Shown here: piece by piece, positions 39,399 to 48,386 of the stretch | How the letters are laid out: the number at the start of each line of letters is the position of its first letter | Position numbering within the stretch: the stretch's first letter is position 1 | Assembly (NCBI RefSeq): GCF_030813715.1 | Contig: NZ_JAUSUZ010000001.1 | Span: 496,001 to 560,000 of the forward strand | DNA: 64,000 nucleotides | Source of the DNA: Catenuloplanes indicus | Lineage (GTDB): Bacteria > Actinomycetota > Actinomycetes > Mycobacteriales > Micromonosporaceae | Direction of reading: 5' to 3' | The notes under the pieces: generated by a model | What the model saw: only the letters and a program-made list of their open reading frames with translations | Told to the model about the DNA's origin: nothing | The model's database searches: none | Program-made: the position numbers and the translations under genes

Positions 39399-39862
39399 GC
39401 CGCACCGGTCCGCAGCTCGGCAAGGTCGCGCAGCGCCACCACGAAGTGCCCGACGGTCAGCACCCGGCCGCCGTCGGCGTCGGTCTCCCCGGCCAGGATC
39501 GCGGTGTCGCCGATGCCGCGGACCAGCCGGACCCGGTGCCGCAGCACCTCACCCGGGTGGACCGGCACGCCGACCCGCAGGTCCTTGATCGCCCCGGCCA
39601 GCTCGATCTTGCCGGCCAGCACGTCCGGGTTGGGCTGCTCCCAGACGGCCAGCAGGACCGCGGCCTGCGCCCACGACTCGATCAGCAGCGGTACGGGGTA
39701 GGCGTGGTCACCGTCGGCGGCGTCCCGGTAGTGCGGCTCGTTGACGGTGATCGCCTTGACCGCGGTCAGCTCCCGGCCCGGCCGCACCTCGATCACCCGG
39801 TCGACCAGCAGGATGGGGTAGCGGTGCGGGATGATGCGTTTGATGGCGTCGGCGCCGATCAC
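39395..39862 (-). CDS. FabZ-like beta-hydroxyacyl-ACP dehydratase (complete active site)
   Basis: 155 residues from a GTG at 39862. It shows the FabZ start IIPHRYPILLVDRVIEV. The active-site region NEPHYRDAADGDHAYPVPLL is followed by IESWAQ, which supplies both the His (in GDHAYP) and the Glu (in LLIESWAQ) of the hotdog dehydratase pair. It probably works with the smaller hotdog protein encoded immediately before it. Paired dehydratase subunits are known from aryl-polyene and other reducing type II systems. Confidence 0.9.
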   Translation of the reverse strand: MIGADAIKRIIPHRYPILLVDRVIEVRPGRELTAVKAITVNEPHYRDAADGDHAYPVPLLIESWAQAAVLLAVWEQPNPDVLAGKIELAGAIKDLRVGVPVHPGEVLRHRVRLVRGIGDTAILAGETDADGGRVLTVGHFVVALRDLAELRTGAA

Positions 39863-40212
39863 CGGGCGTCTCCCTCCGCGGGCGGGTATCCGAGCGTGAG
39901 CGTGGCGACGGTCTGCCCGCCGGCCGTGGCGACCGCCGTGCAGATCAGCCCGCCGCCGGCGTCCGGGCGCAGCCGCGCGGTGACGGTGACCCGGTCGCCG
40001 GGGTAGACCGGTCGCCGGAACCGGATGCTGTCCACGCTGGACAGCCGTGGCAGGCCGGGACCGGCGGCGGCGCGCGCGGCCCGGTCGGCGTACCCGATGA
40101 GGTAGACGCCGGGCAGCACCGGATAACCGGGGTAGTGCCCGGCGAAGACCGGGTCGTCGGCGGGCACACCGACGACGATCTCCGCGGGTGCGATCTCCAG
40201 CGCGCCGGTCAC
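39859..40212 (-). CDS. Second hotdog dehydratase subunit, lacking the catalytic Glu
   Basis: 117 residues. I chose the GTG at 40212, which overlaps the ACP stop as GTGA; the frame is open further upstream, but that part is the antisense of other genes' frames. The FabA/FabZ motif is clear (FAGHYPGYPVLPGV, with the His). The helix that normally carries the catalytic Glu reads VYLIGYADRAA, with Gly where Glu is expected. It may be a structural partner of the neighbouring complete dehydratase. Confidence 0.82.
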   Translation of the reverse strand: MTGALEIAPAEIVVGVPADDPVFAGHYPGYPVLPGVYLIGYADRAARAAAGPGLPRLSSVDSIRFRRPVYPGDRVTVTARLRPDAGGGLICTAVATAGGQTVATLTLGYPPAEGDAR

Positions 40213-40466
40213 GACGCCAGCTTGTCGAGCAGCAGCTTGTAGGTGCCGTTGAGCGAGGAGACCCCGCGCATCTCGGACTCGTCCAGGCTGATGCCGTACC
40301 GCTTCTCCAGCCGGACCGTGATCTCCAGCGCCATCAGCGAGTCGACCTCGAGGTCGTCGACGAAGTTCGCGTCGTCGGTGATCTCCTCGACGTCGGCCTC
40401 GAGCGTCTCGGCGATGATCCGGCGTAGTTCTTCCTTCTCCGGTACGGACGTCGTCTGCTCGGTCAT
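40209..40466 (-). CDS. Acyl carrier protein (polyketide operon, second copy)
   Basis: 85 residues, strongly acidic. The carrier motif is DDLEVDSLMALEITVRLEKR, with the phosphopantetheine Ser near residue 43 and FabZ/FabG-type neighbours. It is a typical type II ACP. It is one of two in this operon; the other is the first gene at 49.9 kb. Confidence 0.94.
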   Translation of the reverse strand: MTEQTTSVPEKEELRRIIAETLEADVEEITDDANFVDDLEVDSLMALEITVRLEKRYGISLDESEMRGVSSLNGTYKLLLDKLAS

Positions 40467-40511
40467 GGTGTGCCTCTCCCCTCGGCGGCCCGCCCCTGCG
40501 GCGGCCGTGTG

Positions 40512-41573
40512 CTATCGGTCGGTGGTCAGGCGCAGCAGCAGGCAGCCGACACGGCCGTCCCGGTCCACGGCCGTGACCAGCGCTGCCTCGCCGGGCCGGG
40601 CCGCGGGCCCGGCCAGCACCTCGGCGATCTGGAACGCGCCGGCCGCGGCCGCGGTGTCGCCGAGCAGGGCGCGGTGCGCGGCGCCGGGCGTGACGTCGCC
40701 GTCGCAGATCGCGCGTACGGCGGCACGCTCCTGGTCGCCGAGCGGGCCGGGCGGCGCGCTGACCGAGACCGCGCGGATCTCGGAGGCCTTGACACCGCTG
40801 TCGGCCAGCAGCGCGGTGACGCACCGTTCCAGGGCCTCCCGCGCGGTCCCGCCGGGCCGGGTGGCGCCGAAGCGCAGCCCGGCGACCTCGGCCAGCGCGT
40901 GCCCGGCGGTCTCCGCCGGCTCCAGCCGGAACACGGCGGCGCCCTCGCCGGCCGGGCCGGGCGTGACGCCGGGTGCGGCTCCGGTGTGCTCGATCCAGGC
41001 GCGCTGCGCTGAGTATTCCTCGGCCGCGCCGCACAGCGCCCGCGTGCAGCGACCGGCGCGCAGCAGCCGGGCCGCGTAGCCGAGCGCGAGCAGCCCGGTG
41101 AGCGCGCCGCCGGCGATCGTGGTGTTCGGCCCGCGGATGCCGTGCCAGATGGCGCTGGTCCCGGCCGCGCGGTTCATCACCGTGTTCGGGAACCGGGCCG
41201 GGTCGACCAGGTACGGCTTGTCGCCGGTCAGCGCGTCCCGGGTGAAGTCCATGATGCTCTGCACGCTGCCGGTGCCGGTGCCGAGCACCAGCGCGGTGTC
41301 CGGGCCGGCCGGTTCCGGGCCGAGCAGTTCGCCGACCGCGGTGATCGCGATGGCGGTGACCCGGTCCATCGCACGGGTGCCCTTGCGGCCCAGCCGGCCG
41401 ACGACGTCGAAGCCGGGGATCACCGCGCCGGTCCGGGCCGGTCCGGGCCAGCTGCCGGGGTCGAGCGCGGCGATCGCGGTCCGGCCGGCGGCGAGCCCGT
41501 CGGCGAACGCGGCCGCGCCGACGCCGAACGGTGAGACCGCCGACCATCCGGACAGCACGAGTCGGTACGTCAT
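40512..41573 (-). CDS. Ketosynthase-like protein without active-site Cys (1)
   Basis: 353 residues with a thiolase fold of the KS/chain-length-factor type (LSGWSAVSPFGVG start, VLGTGTGSVQS). Where a ketosynthase has TACASG, this has IAGGALTG, so the Cys is lost. The GTGT and GHT histidine motifs are also absent (SAPPGPL and LLGDTAAAAGAF instead). It is therefore a chain-length-factor-like partner or a structural subunit, not a condensing enzyme. It could pair with one of the three active ketosynthases encoded upstream. Confidence 0.82.
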   Translation of the reverse strand: MTYRLVLSGWSAVSPFGVGAAAFADGLAAGRTAIAALDPGSWPGPARTGAVIPGFDVVGRLGRKGTRAMDRVTAIAITAVGELLGPEPAGPDTALVLGTGTGSVQSIMDFTRDALTGDKPYLVDPARFPNTVMNRAAGTSAIWHGIRGPNTTIAGGALTGLLALGYAARLLRAGRCTRALCGAAEEYSAQRAWIEHTGAAPGVTPGPAGEGAAVFRLEPAETAGHALAEVAGLRFGATRPGGTAREALERCVTALLADSGVKASEIRAVSVSAPPGPLGDQERAAVRAICDGDVTPGAAHRALLGDTAAAAGAFQIAEVLAGPAARPGEAALVTAVDRDGRVGCLLLRLTTDR

Positions 41574-41583
41574 CGTTCGCTCC

Positions 41584-42390
41584 TCACTCGCCGTGCCGGG
41601 CCCAGGCGTGCCCGGCCGCGTGCAGCTCGCCGCCGTCGACGCCGATGGTGTTGCCGGTGATCCACGAGCCGGGGGCGGCGGTCAGCGCCACGATCGCCTC
41701 GGCCACGTCCCGCGGCCGGGTCAGCCGGCCGTGCGGGTTGCTCAGCGCGGCCTCGTCGATGAAGGCGGCGTGTTCCGGGATGCGTTCCAGCGACGGGGTG
41801 ACCGTGACGCCGGCCCGCAGCGCGTTGACCGCGACGCCGCGCGGTGCCAGCTCCAGCGCGAGCTGCCGCACGTGCGACTCCAGCGCGGACTTGGCCGCGG
41901 AGACCGCGCCGTAACTGGGCAGGTGCTGGGTGGTCCCGGAGCTGGTCAACGCGAAGATCTTGGCGCCGTCGCCGAACAGGCCGGCGGCGGCGAGGTCCTG
42001 GGTCCAGTGCACGAGGCTGTGCGCCATCACCTCCAGCGTCATGGTCAGCTGCCGGGAGGTGAGCCCGTCCGGGAAGCCCGGCCGGGGCAGGTACGGCACC
42101 AGCGTGCCGAAGGCGAGCGAGTGGACCAGCACGCGCAGCCCGCCGTCGCCGGCCAGCTCGGCCAGCCGCGGTACGACCTCGGCACGGGTCCGGTGCGCGG
42201 CCGCGTTCGCGTTGACCAGGTCGTGCTTGACGCCGAGGCGGTCGAGCTCGGCGCGCAGCGCGTCGGCCTCGGCCGCCCGGGCCGCGGTGTCGAAGTGCAG
42301 GCCGGCGATGTTCAGGCCGGTCTCGGCCAGCGCCACGGCGGTGGCCCGGCCCATGCCGCTGGACACGCCGAGGATCAGGGCCCAGGTCAC
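41584..42390 (-). CDS. FabI-like enoyl-ACP reductase
   Basis: 268 residues, SDR fold. Unlike FabG it has FabI hallmarks: VHSLAFG (FabI: VHSIAF), and the active-site Tyr-N6-Lys in SYGAVSAAK near residue 158, followed by LESHVRQLALELAPRGVAVN and the end TGNTIGVDGGELH. It would saturate some double bonds and so decide which parts of the chain remain polyene. A dedicated enoyl reductase is notable in a type II cluster of this kind. Overlaps the upstream gene as ATGA. Confidence 0.87.
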   Translation of the reverse strand: MTWALILGVSSGMGRATAVALAETGLNIAGLHFDTAARAAEADALRAELDRLGVKHDLVNANAAAHRTRAEVVPRLAELAGDGGLRVLVHSLAFGTLVPYLPRPGFPDGLTSRQLTMTLEVMAHSLVHWTQDLAAAGLFGDGAKIFALTSSGTTQHLPSYGAVSAAKSALESHVRQLALELAPRGVAVNALRAGVTVTPSLERIPEHAAFIDEAALSNPHGRLTRPRDVAEAIVALTAAPGSWITGNTIGVDGGELHAAGHAWARHGE

Positions 42391-43352
42391 GGTGTTCCTC
42401 CTCTGCTGGGTGCGGCGGTCAGCGCGGCCACGGCCACGTTCCCGGCCGCGGTGGCCGCGACGACGAGATGGTCACCGGCGCCGGTCGCGGCGAGCCGGGT
42501 GAGCGTGAGCATCGGGGACAGGCAGCCGGCGCCGGCCGGGACGACGCTGACCGGCGTACCGCCGCCGACCGCCGCGACGACCGCCGCGACGACCGCCTCG
42601 CCGACCGGTGAGTCGTCGACGATCACGTACGCGGGTGGGCGGGCGCCGCCGGTGACGTCGTCGATCGCGGCGGTGACCAGCTCGCGCACGGTCGCCGGGT
42701 CCGGCGGGACGAACAGCGTCCGGCTCCGGCAGCGGGTGCGCCCGGGACCGGCGGGCGCGGTGGCGGGCTCCAGCAGCAACGCCACCGCCCCCAGCTCCGG
42801 TGCCGCCGGCCCGGTGCCCGGCGGCGGTTGTTCCACGGCGCCGGCCAGCAGCACCGTGCATCGCCCGGCGGCGAGCGCGCGGGCGCCGGTGGCCAGCGCC
42901 TCGAGCCCGGCCACCAGCGGCGAGGTGAACGTCAGTGCGAAGCCGTGCGTGCGCTGCTCGGTCGCGGGGCGGTTGGCGAGCACGTTCACGGCGAAGAACG
43001 GCGCGGTCGCCGGGCTCAGCCCGGCCGCGGAGCCGGACACGACCGCGTCGTCCATGGCGTCCAGCGTGGCGGTGAGCCCGGCGTTGGTGGCCAGGGCCAG
43101 GCCGCGGTCCTCGCCGGGCACCTCGTCGAGGCCGCCGCGCCCGGCGACCGCGCGGCGGGTGGCCAGCAGCAGGTACCGGCCGGAGTCGGGCAGGTAGCGG
43201 TAGCCGCGCGGGCCGAGCAGCGCGGCCGTGTCGAACCAGTCCGCCGGCGGTGGCCCGGCCGGCGGCGGGGCGGCCTCGGCCGGGTCGGCGGTCCACGGCA
43301 GCGCCACGCCGAGCCCGGTCACGGCCAGCTCCGGTGAGCGCGGCACGGTCAT
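42387..43352 (-). CDS. Ketosynthase-like protein without active-site Cys (2)
   Basis: 321 residues from the ATG at 43352 (ATGA overlap with the ketosynthase stop); the frame is open upstream but unrelated there. It has a thiolase-fold start (LAVTGLGVALPW), a FTSPLVAGLEALATGARAL segment at the nucleophile elbow with no Cys, and an Ala/Val-rich C-terminal half without GTGT or GHT. It is short for a KS. Position directly after an active ketosynthase suggests a KS/CLF pair (43349-44479 with this one). Confidence 0.8.
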   Translation of the reverse strand: MTVPRSPELAVTGLGVALPWTADPAEAAPPPAGPPPADWFDTAALLGPRGYRYLPDSGRYLLLATRRAVAGRGGLDEVPGEDRGLALATNAGLTATLDAMDDAVVSGSAAGLSPATAPFFAVNVLANRPATEQRTHGFALTFTSPLVAGLEALATGARALAAGRCTVLLAGAVEQPPPGTGPAAPELGAVALLLEPATAPAGPGRTRCRSRTLFVPPDPATVRELVTAAIDDVTGGARPPAYVIVDDSPVGEAVVAAVVAAVGGGTPVSVVPAGAGCLSPMLTLTRLAATGAGDHLVVAATAAGNVAVAALTAAPSRGGTP

Positions 43353-44479
43353 GACGCGGTCTCGATCAGCAGCGAGGCGTTGCTGCCGCCGAACGCGTAC
43401 GCGTTGACCAGCACCCGCCCGTCCGTGAGCGGCCGCTCGCCGCCGGGCAGGTCGACCGGGCAGTCCGGGTCGGGGTGCTCGACCGGCACGTTCGGCGGGA
43501 TCCGCCCGGCCCGCAGGATCAGCGCGGCGGCGCAGGCGGCCAGCGCGGCCGCGGCACCGCCGGTGTGCCCGAGCAGTGCCTTGACGCTGTAGAGCGGCGG
43601 CGGCCCGCCGTCGAAGACGGTGTGCAGCGCCTGGCTCTCCACCAGGTCGTTGTGCCGGGTGCCGGTGCCGTGCGGGATGACGCAGCCGACCGGTGCGGGC
43701 GCGGGCCCGAGCGCGGCGCGCATCGCCCGGACGATCTGGGTGCCGGCCGGGTCCGGCGCGGTCGGGTGGAAGGCGTCGCAGCTCCACCCGGACTCGGCGA
43801 CCCGGCCGTAGGCGGTGGCGCCGCGGGCGCGGGCGTGGTCACCGCGCTCCAGGACCAGCACGCCGGCGCCCTCGCCGAAGACGGTGCCGGCCCGCCGGGC
43901 GTCGAACGGCCGGCACCGGACCGGGTCGACCGCGCCGAGCCGGTTGAAGCAGGCCAGTGCCACCCGGGAGTAACCGTCCGCACCACCGGCGAGGACCACG
44001 TCGGCCTCGCCGGTGCGGATCAGGTCGGCGGCGATGCCGATGGCGAACCCGCCCGCGGCGCATGCGGCGGCGACGCTGATGTTGGGCCCGTGCGCGCCGA
44101 ACCGCGCGCCGACGCGCGCCGCGACCGGGAACGGCTGACCGAACGGCCGCGGGCCGGGCAGGTCCCCGGCCCGCTCGACGACGTCGGCGTCCCCCATGCA
44201 ACTGCCCATGACCACGCCGGTACGCGCGCCGGTGCCGGACAGCCCGGCGTCGCCGACCGCCTCCCGGGCGGCCCGGACCGCCAGCGACGAGGCCCGGCCG
44301 AGCCCCGCGTCGTCGTGTCCGGGCACCCGGTAGATCATCGGCAGGTCCATGTGGGCCAGCGGGTCGTCGGCACGGTCCGGCAGGCGCACCTCGGCGGCCG
44401 ACATCGCGCGCCACAGCCGTGGCGCGCCCGCGCCGCAGGCCGAGACGGCGCCGATCCCGGTCACCAGCACGTCGGTCAT
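43349..44479 (-). CDS. Beta-ketoacyl-ACP synthase (active, 1)
   Basis: 376 residues with a complete catalytic triad: Cys in AAACAAGGFAIG near residue 139, His in PHGTGTRHND near 268 and His in LLGHTGGAAA near 305, plus the C-terminal NAYAFGGSNASLL. It elongates the ACP-bound chain by decarboxylative condensation. It is coupled by ATGA to a Cys-less KS-like protein, like the KS/CLF couples of type II polyketide synthases. Confidence 0.93.
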   Translation of the reverse strand: MTDVLVTGIGAVSACGAGAPRLWRAMSAAEVRLPDRADDPLAHMDLPMIYRVPGHDDAGLGRASSLAVRAAREAVGDAGLSGTGARTGVVMGSCMGDADVVERAGDLPGPRPFGQPFPVAARVGARFGAHGPNISVAAACAAGGFAIGIAADLIRTGEADVVLAGGADGYSRVALACFNRLGAVDPVRCRPFDARRAGTVFGEGAGVLVLERGDHARARGATAYGRVAESGWSCDAFHPTAPDPAGTQIVRAMRAALGPAPAPVGCVIPHGTGTRHNDLVESQALHTVFDGGPPPLYSVKALLGHTGGAAAALAACAAALILRAGRIPPNVPVEHPDPDCPVDLPGGERPLTDGRVLVNAYAFGGSNASLLIETAS

Positions 44480-45474
44480 GGCCGGGCGCCGGCCCCGGCG
44501 CGGCCCCGGCCGGTCACGGACGCGGCACCGCCGCCGAGCGCGTCGCGCATCCGGTCGTCGAACTCGACCAGGTGCCAGTCGCGTCGGTTCTCGATCACCG
44601 CGTATCCGTGGGTGATCCGGCCGGTCGCCACCGGTGTCAGCACGCCGTCGCGCAGCACGTAGCAGTCCATCCGCGCGGTGTAGGTGAAGCCCTTGAACAC
44701 GTTCTCCACCGTGAGGACGGTGTGCACCTCCTCCTCCATCAGCGCCTCGTCCAGCACCGTGATCTGCGAGTGCGGCACCACCGGGATCCAGGACTGCTCG
44801 CGCAGCAGCGTGTCGATCGAGATCTTGCGCTCGGCCAGGAACAGGTCGACGACCTCCTCCATCAGCCGCAGGTACCCGGACATCTGCACCCGGCGGGTGA
44901 AGTGGCAGTAGAAGTACGGGATCCGCCAGGACCAGGCGACCGCGTTGCGCCCGGCGGTCAGAGCGTCCCGCGGGTCGGTGCCGGCCAGCAGGTCCGGGAC
45001 CCGCGGCGCCCGGCGGGTGACGCCCGCGAGCCGGTCGGTCACGTAGCCGGCGAGCGCGTCCGGTACCGGTTCGGCGTCCGCGCCGTCGGGGTCCAGGCGC
45101 AGCTGGACGAGGACCTTCGCGGCGACGGCGCGCAACCGCTCACCCCGGTCCACGGTGATCTCGACGGCGAACGCCAGCCCGGTCGTGGCCGGGTCGGGCA
45201 GCCGGCGCACCTCGGCCACGGCCACGTCGTCGATGTGGAACGCGTGCAGGATGCGGGTGTCCAGGTCGACGAGGTCCACGCACAGCCCGAACCGTTCGTA
45301 GAGCGTCCCGGCCGGCATGCCGTGGCGGCGCAGGTGGTCCAGCACGGCCTCCTCGACCAGGTAGTTGACGTGCTTGAAGCCGATCCAGGTGCAGATGTTC
45401 GAGCCCTCGTAGCGGGGGCGGACCGGTCGGCGGGTGGTCGCGTCGACGGCCGGCGGGACGATGGTGGCGCTCAC
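44476..45474 (-). CDS. Hotdog-fold acyl thioesterase-like protein
   Basis: 332 residues from a GTG at 45474 (GTGA overlap). Two hotdog-like halves are visible. The first contains SNICTWIGFKHVNYLVEEAV and LHAFHIDDVAVAEVRR. The second contains YFYCHFTRRVQMSGYLRLME and the ILDEALMEEEVHTVLTVENV-type strand region. The layout resembles plant/bacterial acyl-ACP thioesterases or 4HBT enzymes. It could release or edit chains on the polyketide ACPs, though transfer to the NRPS would not need it. Substrate unknown. Confidence 0.7.
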   Translation of the reverse strand: MSATIVPPAVDATTRRPVRPRYEGSNICTWIGFKHVNYLVEEAVLDHLRRHGMPAGTLYERFGLCVDLVDLDTRILHAFHIDDVAVAEVRRLPDPATTGLAFAVEITVDRGERLRAVAAKVLVQLRLDPDGADAEPVPDALAGYVTDRLAGVTRRAPRVPDLLAGTDPRDALTAGRNAVAWSWRIPYFYCHFTRRVQMSGYLRLMEEVVDLFLAERKISIDTLLREQSWIPVVPHSQITVLDEALMEEEVHTVLTVENVFKGFTYTARMDCYVLRDGVLTPVATGRITHGYAVIENRRDWHLVEFDDRMRDALGGGAASVTGRGRAGAGARP

Positions 45475-46277
45475 GGCAGCTCCAGGGTGGTGTCGAGGAA
45501 GGAGTGCACCGCCGCGGCGAATCGCGCGGGCACCTGCATCATGGGGAAGTGGCCGCAGCGGTCGAGGATCTCGGCCCGCCCGTGCGGCAGCGCGGCGGCG
45601 AGCGCTCGCGCGTCGTCCGCCGGGGCCGCGACGTCCCGCTCGCCGGTGATCGCCAGGACCGGCACGGCCAGCGACGACACCGGCAGCAGCGGGGTGCGCA
45701 GATAGCTGTCGAAGAAGCGCATCCAGCCGTACGCGCCGATCCGCTCCCGGACCCGCAGCGCCATGGCGGCACTGATCTCCGGTTCCAGTGGGTTGCGGGT
45801 GGCGGTCCGGATGCCCTCCTCCAGGATCAGGTGGAACCCCTGCTGGTAGTAGGCCATGGTGTCCCAGCCGAAGTCGTGCGTGCTCGGCCGGTAGAACGGC
45901 GAGGCCAGCACGGCCGCCCGGGGCAGGTGCGACGGGTGCGCGGCGAGGTGTTCCAGCAGCAGCGTGGCGGCGAACGAGTGGGCGATCACCACGTCGGCCG
46001 GCCCGTCGAGGGCGTCCCAGACGCCGCCGAGCCAGTCGGTGGTGAACGAGTGCCACGCCCAGGCCGGGTCGCCCTCGGACTCCCAGGGCAGTTCCGCGGT
46101 CCAGAGTTCCCAGTCCGGGTCCGCGCAGCGCACGAAGCAGTCCCACACGTCCGCGGTGCTGGCCAGCCCGTGCAGCAGCAGCATCCGGCCGGTGGGCGTG
46201 CCGCGGGCCGGGCGGCGCAGCCGGGCGCCGACGCGCGGGCCGGGCGGCACGGTGCGCTCCAGCGGCGTGAGCGTCAT
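45471..46277 (-). CDS. Alpha/beta-hydrolase
   Basis: 268 residues from the ATG at 46277. It shows LLLHGLASTADVWDCF (oxyanion hole), the nucleophile elbow IAHSFAATLL near residue 99 (G-x-S-x-G with Ala at both ends), the acid in ITGERDVAAP and the His in CGHFPMMQ. It may hydrolyse or transfer an acyl intermediate, or act in trans on the product. It sits between a KS-like and a thioesterase gene with 4-base overlaps on both sides, so it belongs to the operon. Confidence 0.85.
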   Translation of the reverse strand: MTLTPLERTVPPGPRVGARLRRPARGTPTGRMLLLHGLASTADVWDCFVRCADPDWELWTAELPWESEGDPAWAWHSFTTDWLGGVWDALDGPADVVIAHSFAATLLLEHLAAHPSHLPRAAVLASPFYRPSTHDFGWDTMAYYQQGFHLILEEGIRTATRNPLEPEISAAMALRVRERIGAYGWMRFFDSYLRTPLLPVSSLAVPVLAITGERDVAAPADDARALAAALPHGRAEILDRCGHFPMMQVPARFAAAVHSFLDTTLELP

Positions 46278-47239
46278 CGGCCCGCCCCGGTCAGCAGCAG
46301 GGCCGCGCCCGCGTCCTCGCCACCGGCCGCGCCGAGCCCGGCGGTGGCCAGCACCGAACCGGTACCGCCGCGGCCGAGCCAGGCCACACCGGCCGCGGCC
46401 TGCACCACGCCGAGCGCGCCGGAGCAGTGGCCGAGCCGGCCGGCCAGGTCGCGGGCGTCGTGGTGCGGCGGCGCGTCGAACGGCAGCGGCCGCGTGCTCT
46501 CCGGCCGCAGCCACAGCCGGGCGCCGTCCGGGGCGACCGCGTGCACGGCGTCGCGTACGTCCCGGCGGCGGGCGTATCCGCCGATCGTGGCGCGGGCGGG
46601 CACGCCGTGCGCGGCGGCGCCGTCGGTGGTCCACAGCACCAGGGCCGCCGCACCGTCCAGCATCGGCGTGCCGGCGTGCCGGTCGCCGTGCGCGACGTGC
46701 CGGGCCGGGCCGTTCGCGGGTTCCACGCCGACGACCAGGACCGCCCGGGCCCGGCCCGCGGCCAGCAGCATCCGCGCCCAGTGCAGCGCGTCCAGTCCGG
46801 AGGTCGGGCCGTTGCACAGCGTCAGGTTCGGGCCCTGCAGCCCCCAGCCGATCGCGACCCAGGACGCGGTGACGTTGGAGGCGGTGCCGGGTAGTTTCAT
46901 CGGGCTGGTGCCGGTGTAGGTCTCCGCGGCGATCGTGCTGACCGTCTCGCAGACCGTGTCCAGGTTGCCGTAGTTGGTGCTCACCACCACGCCGACCGAG
47001 GCGGCCGGCAGCGCGAGGCCGTCGTCGCCGAGCACGCCGCCGTCGCGCAGCGCGGCGCCGGCCGCGACCAGCGCGAGTTTGGTGGCCCGGTCCCGGTAGC
47101 GCAGGCCGCGGCCGGTGAGCCGGCGGGCCGGGTCCGCGGCGCCGTCCGGTCGGGCGCCGGCGGCCAGCAGGTCGTCCGCGGTCTCCAGACCGGACACCGC
47201 GATCCCGGTTCCGGTGACGACGACGGGGGTCAGGGGCAT
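46274..47239 (-). CDS. Ketosynthase-like protein without active-site Cys (3)
   Basis: 321 residues, thiolase fold (VVVTGTGIAVSG start, VVSTNYGNLDTV). The nucleophile position reads CNGPTSGLDAL, with Pro where KS enzymes have Cys. LGHCSGALGV retains a His in the GH motif, but GTGT is missing. It follows two active ketosynthases and could be the chain-length-factor partner of either. Short length and missing residues rule out a stand-alone condensing enzyme. Confidence 0.82.
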   Translation of the reverse strand: MPLTPVVVTGTGIAVSGLETADDLLAAGARPDGAADPARRLTGRGLRYRDRATKLALVAAGAALRDGGVLGDDGLALPAASVGVVVSTNYGNLDTVCETVSTIAAETYTGTSPMKLPGTASNVTASWVAIGWGLQGPNLTLCNGPTSGLDALHWARMLLAAGRARAVLVVGVEPANGPARHVAHGDRHAGTPMLDGAAALVLWTTDGAAAHGVPARATIGGYARRRDVRDAVHAVAPDGARLWLRPESTRPLPFDAPPHHDARDLAGRLGHCSGALGVVQAAAGVAWLGRGGTGSVLATAGLGAAGGEDAGAALLLTGAGR

Positions 47240-47240
47240 C

Positions 47241-48386
47241 TCAGTCCATCCGTTCCACGACCGCGACGGCGTTCAGGCCGCCGAATCCGAACGAGTCGAC
47301 CTGCGCGATCCGCATCTCCTCGGCGATCGCGGAGCCGCGCACCAGCGGGAACCCGGCGACCTCGTCGATCGGGTCGTCGAGGTGCAGGATCGGCGGTACG
47401 AAACCGGCACGCAGCGACTCGATCGCGACCAGCAGGCTGTGCAGGCCGGACGCGCCCGCGGTGTGCCCGGTCATCGACTTGATCGCGGTCATCCGGGGCA
47501 GCCGGGGCACGCCGCCGAAGACCTTGCCGATCGCGTGCGCCTCGGCCTCGTCGTTCAGCGCGGTGCCGGTGCCGTGCAGCATGAGCAGGTCCACGTCCTC
47601 GGGGCCGACGCGGGCACGCCGGTGCGCCTCGGTGACGGCCGCGGCGATGGTGGCCGCGTCCGGTGCGGACGGGTGCACCGCGTCGCAGTTGACGGCCACG
47701 CCCCGCAGCCGGGCGTAGACCCGCCCGCCGGCCGGGCCGTCCTCCTCGCGGCGCAGCACGATCGCGGCCGCGCCCTCGCCCTGGAGCATGCCGCGCCGGG
47801 CCCGGTCGAACGGGCGTACCCGGTCCGGCGCCTCCGCGTAGCAGCGGTCGAGCAGCCCGTAGGTGCTCTCCGTGATGGTGTCCACGCCCGCGACCAGCAC
47901 GGTGTCGGCCGCGCCGGTGGTCAGCAGGTCCACGCCGAGCGCGGCCGCGTAGAGCGAGGCGGAGCAGGCGTTGGCCACCGTGTACGTCTGCGCCGCGCCG
48001 AACCGCCGGGCCAGCGCGGTGCCGAAGTGCAGGTCACGTACGTCGAACGGGATGCCGTCGCGCCAGCTCAGCTCCACCGAGCGCAGTTCCCGCAGCGTGG
48101 TGCCGATCAGCACCGGCACGTCGGAGAGGTCGTCGCCGAGCCCGGCCTCGGCGGCCGCCTGCGCGACCGCGTGCTCCAGCCAGCGGGTGGCACGCAGCGG
48201 CACGTCGCCGCCGGCCGGCCGGTCGTCGATCTCGTACGCGTGCCGGGTCCGGAACCGCCCGCGGTCGAAGCCCTTGATCTCGCCGAGCCCGCTGTGCCCG
48301 GCGCAGAGCGAGTCGAAGATCTCCGCGCTGGTCCGGCCGATGCCCGCGATCGCGCCCAGGCCGGTGACCAGGTGCCCGCCGTTCAC
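47241..48386 (-). CDS. Beta-ketoacyl-ACP synthase (active, 2)
   Basis: 381 residues from a GTG at 48386 (GTGA overlap with the preceding stop). Catalytic Cys in NACSASLYAA near residue 141, His in LHGTGTALND near 272 and His in MTGHTAGASG near 308, and the C terminus DSFGFGGLNAVAV. It is not closely similar to the adjacent ketosynthase (NACSAS against PTACAAG), so the three active KSs probably differ in chain-length or acyl preference. Confidence 0.92.
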   Translation of the reverse strand: MNGGHLVTGLGAIAGIGRTSAEIFDSLCAGHSGLGEIKGFDRGRFRTRHAYEIDDRPAGGDVPLRATRWLEHAVAQAAAEAGLGDDLSDVPVLIGTTLRELRSVELSWRDGIPFDVRDLHFGTALARRFGAAQTYTVANACSASLYAAALGVDLLTTGAADTVLVAGVDTITESTYGLLDRCYAEAPDRVRPFDRARRGMLQGEGAAAIVLRREEDGPAGGRVYARLRGVAVNCDAVHPSAPDAATIAAAVTEAHRRARVGPEDVDLLMLHGTGTALNDEAEAHAIGKVFGGVPRLPRMTAIKSMTGHTAGASGLHSLLVAIESLRAGFVPPILHLDDPIDEVAGFPLVRGSAIAEEMRIAQVDSFGFGGLNAVAVVERMD

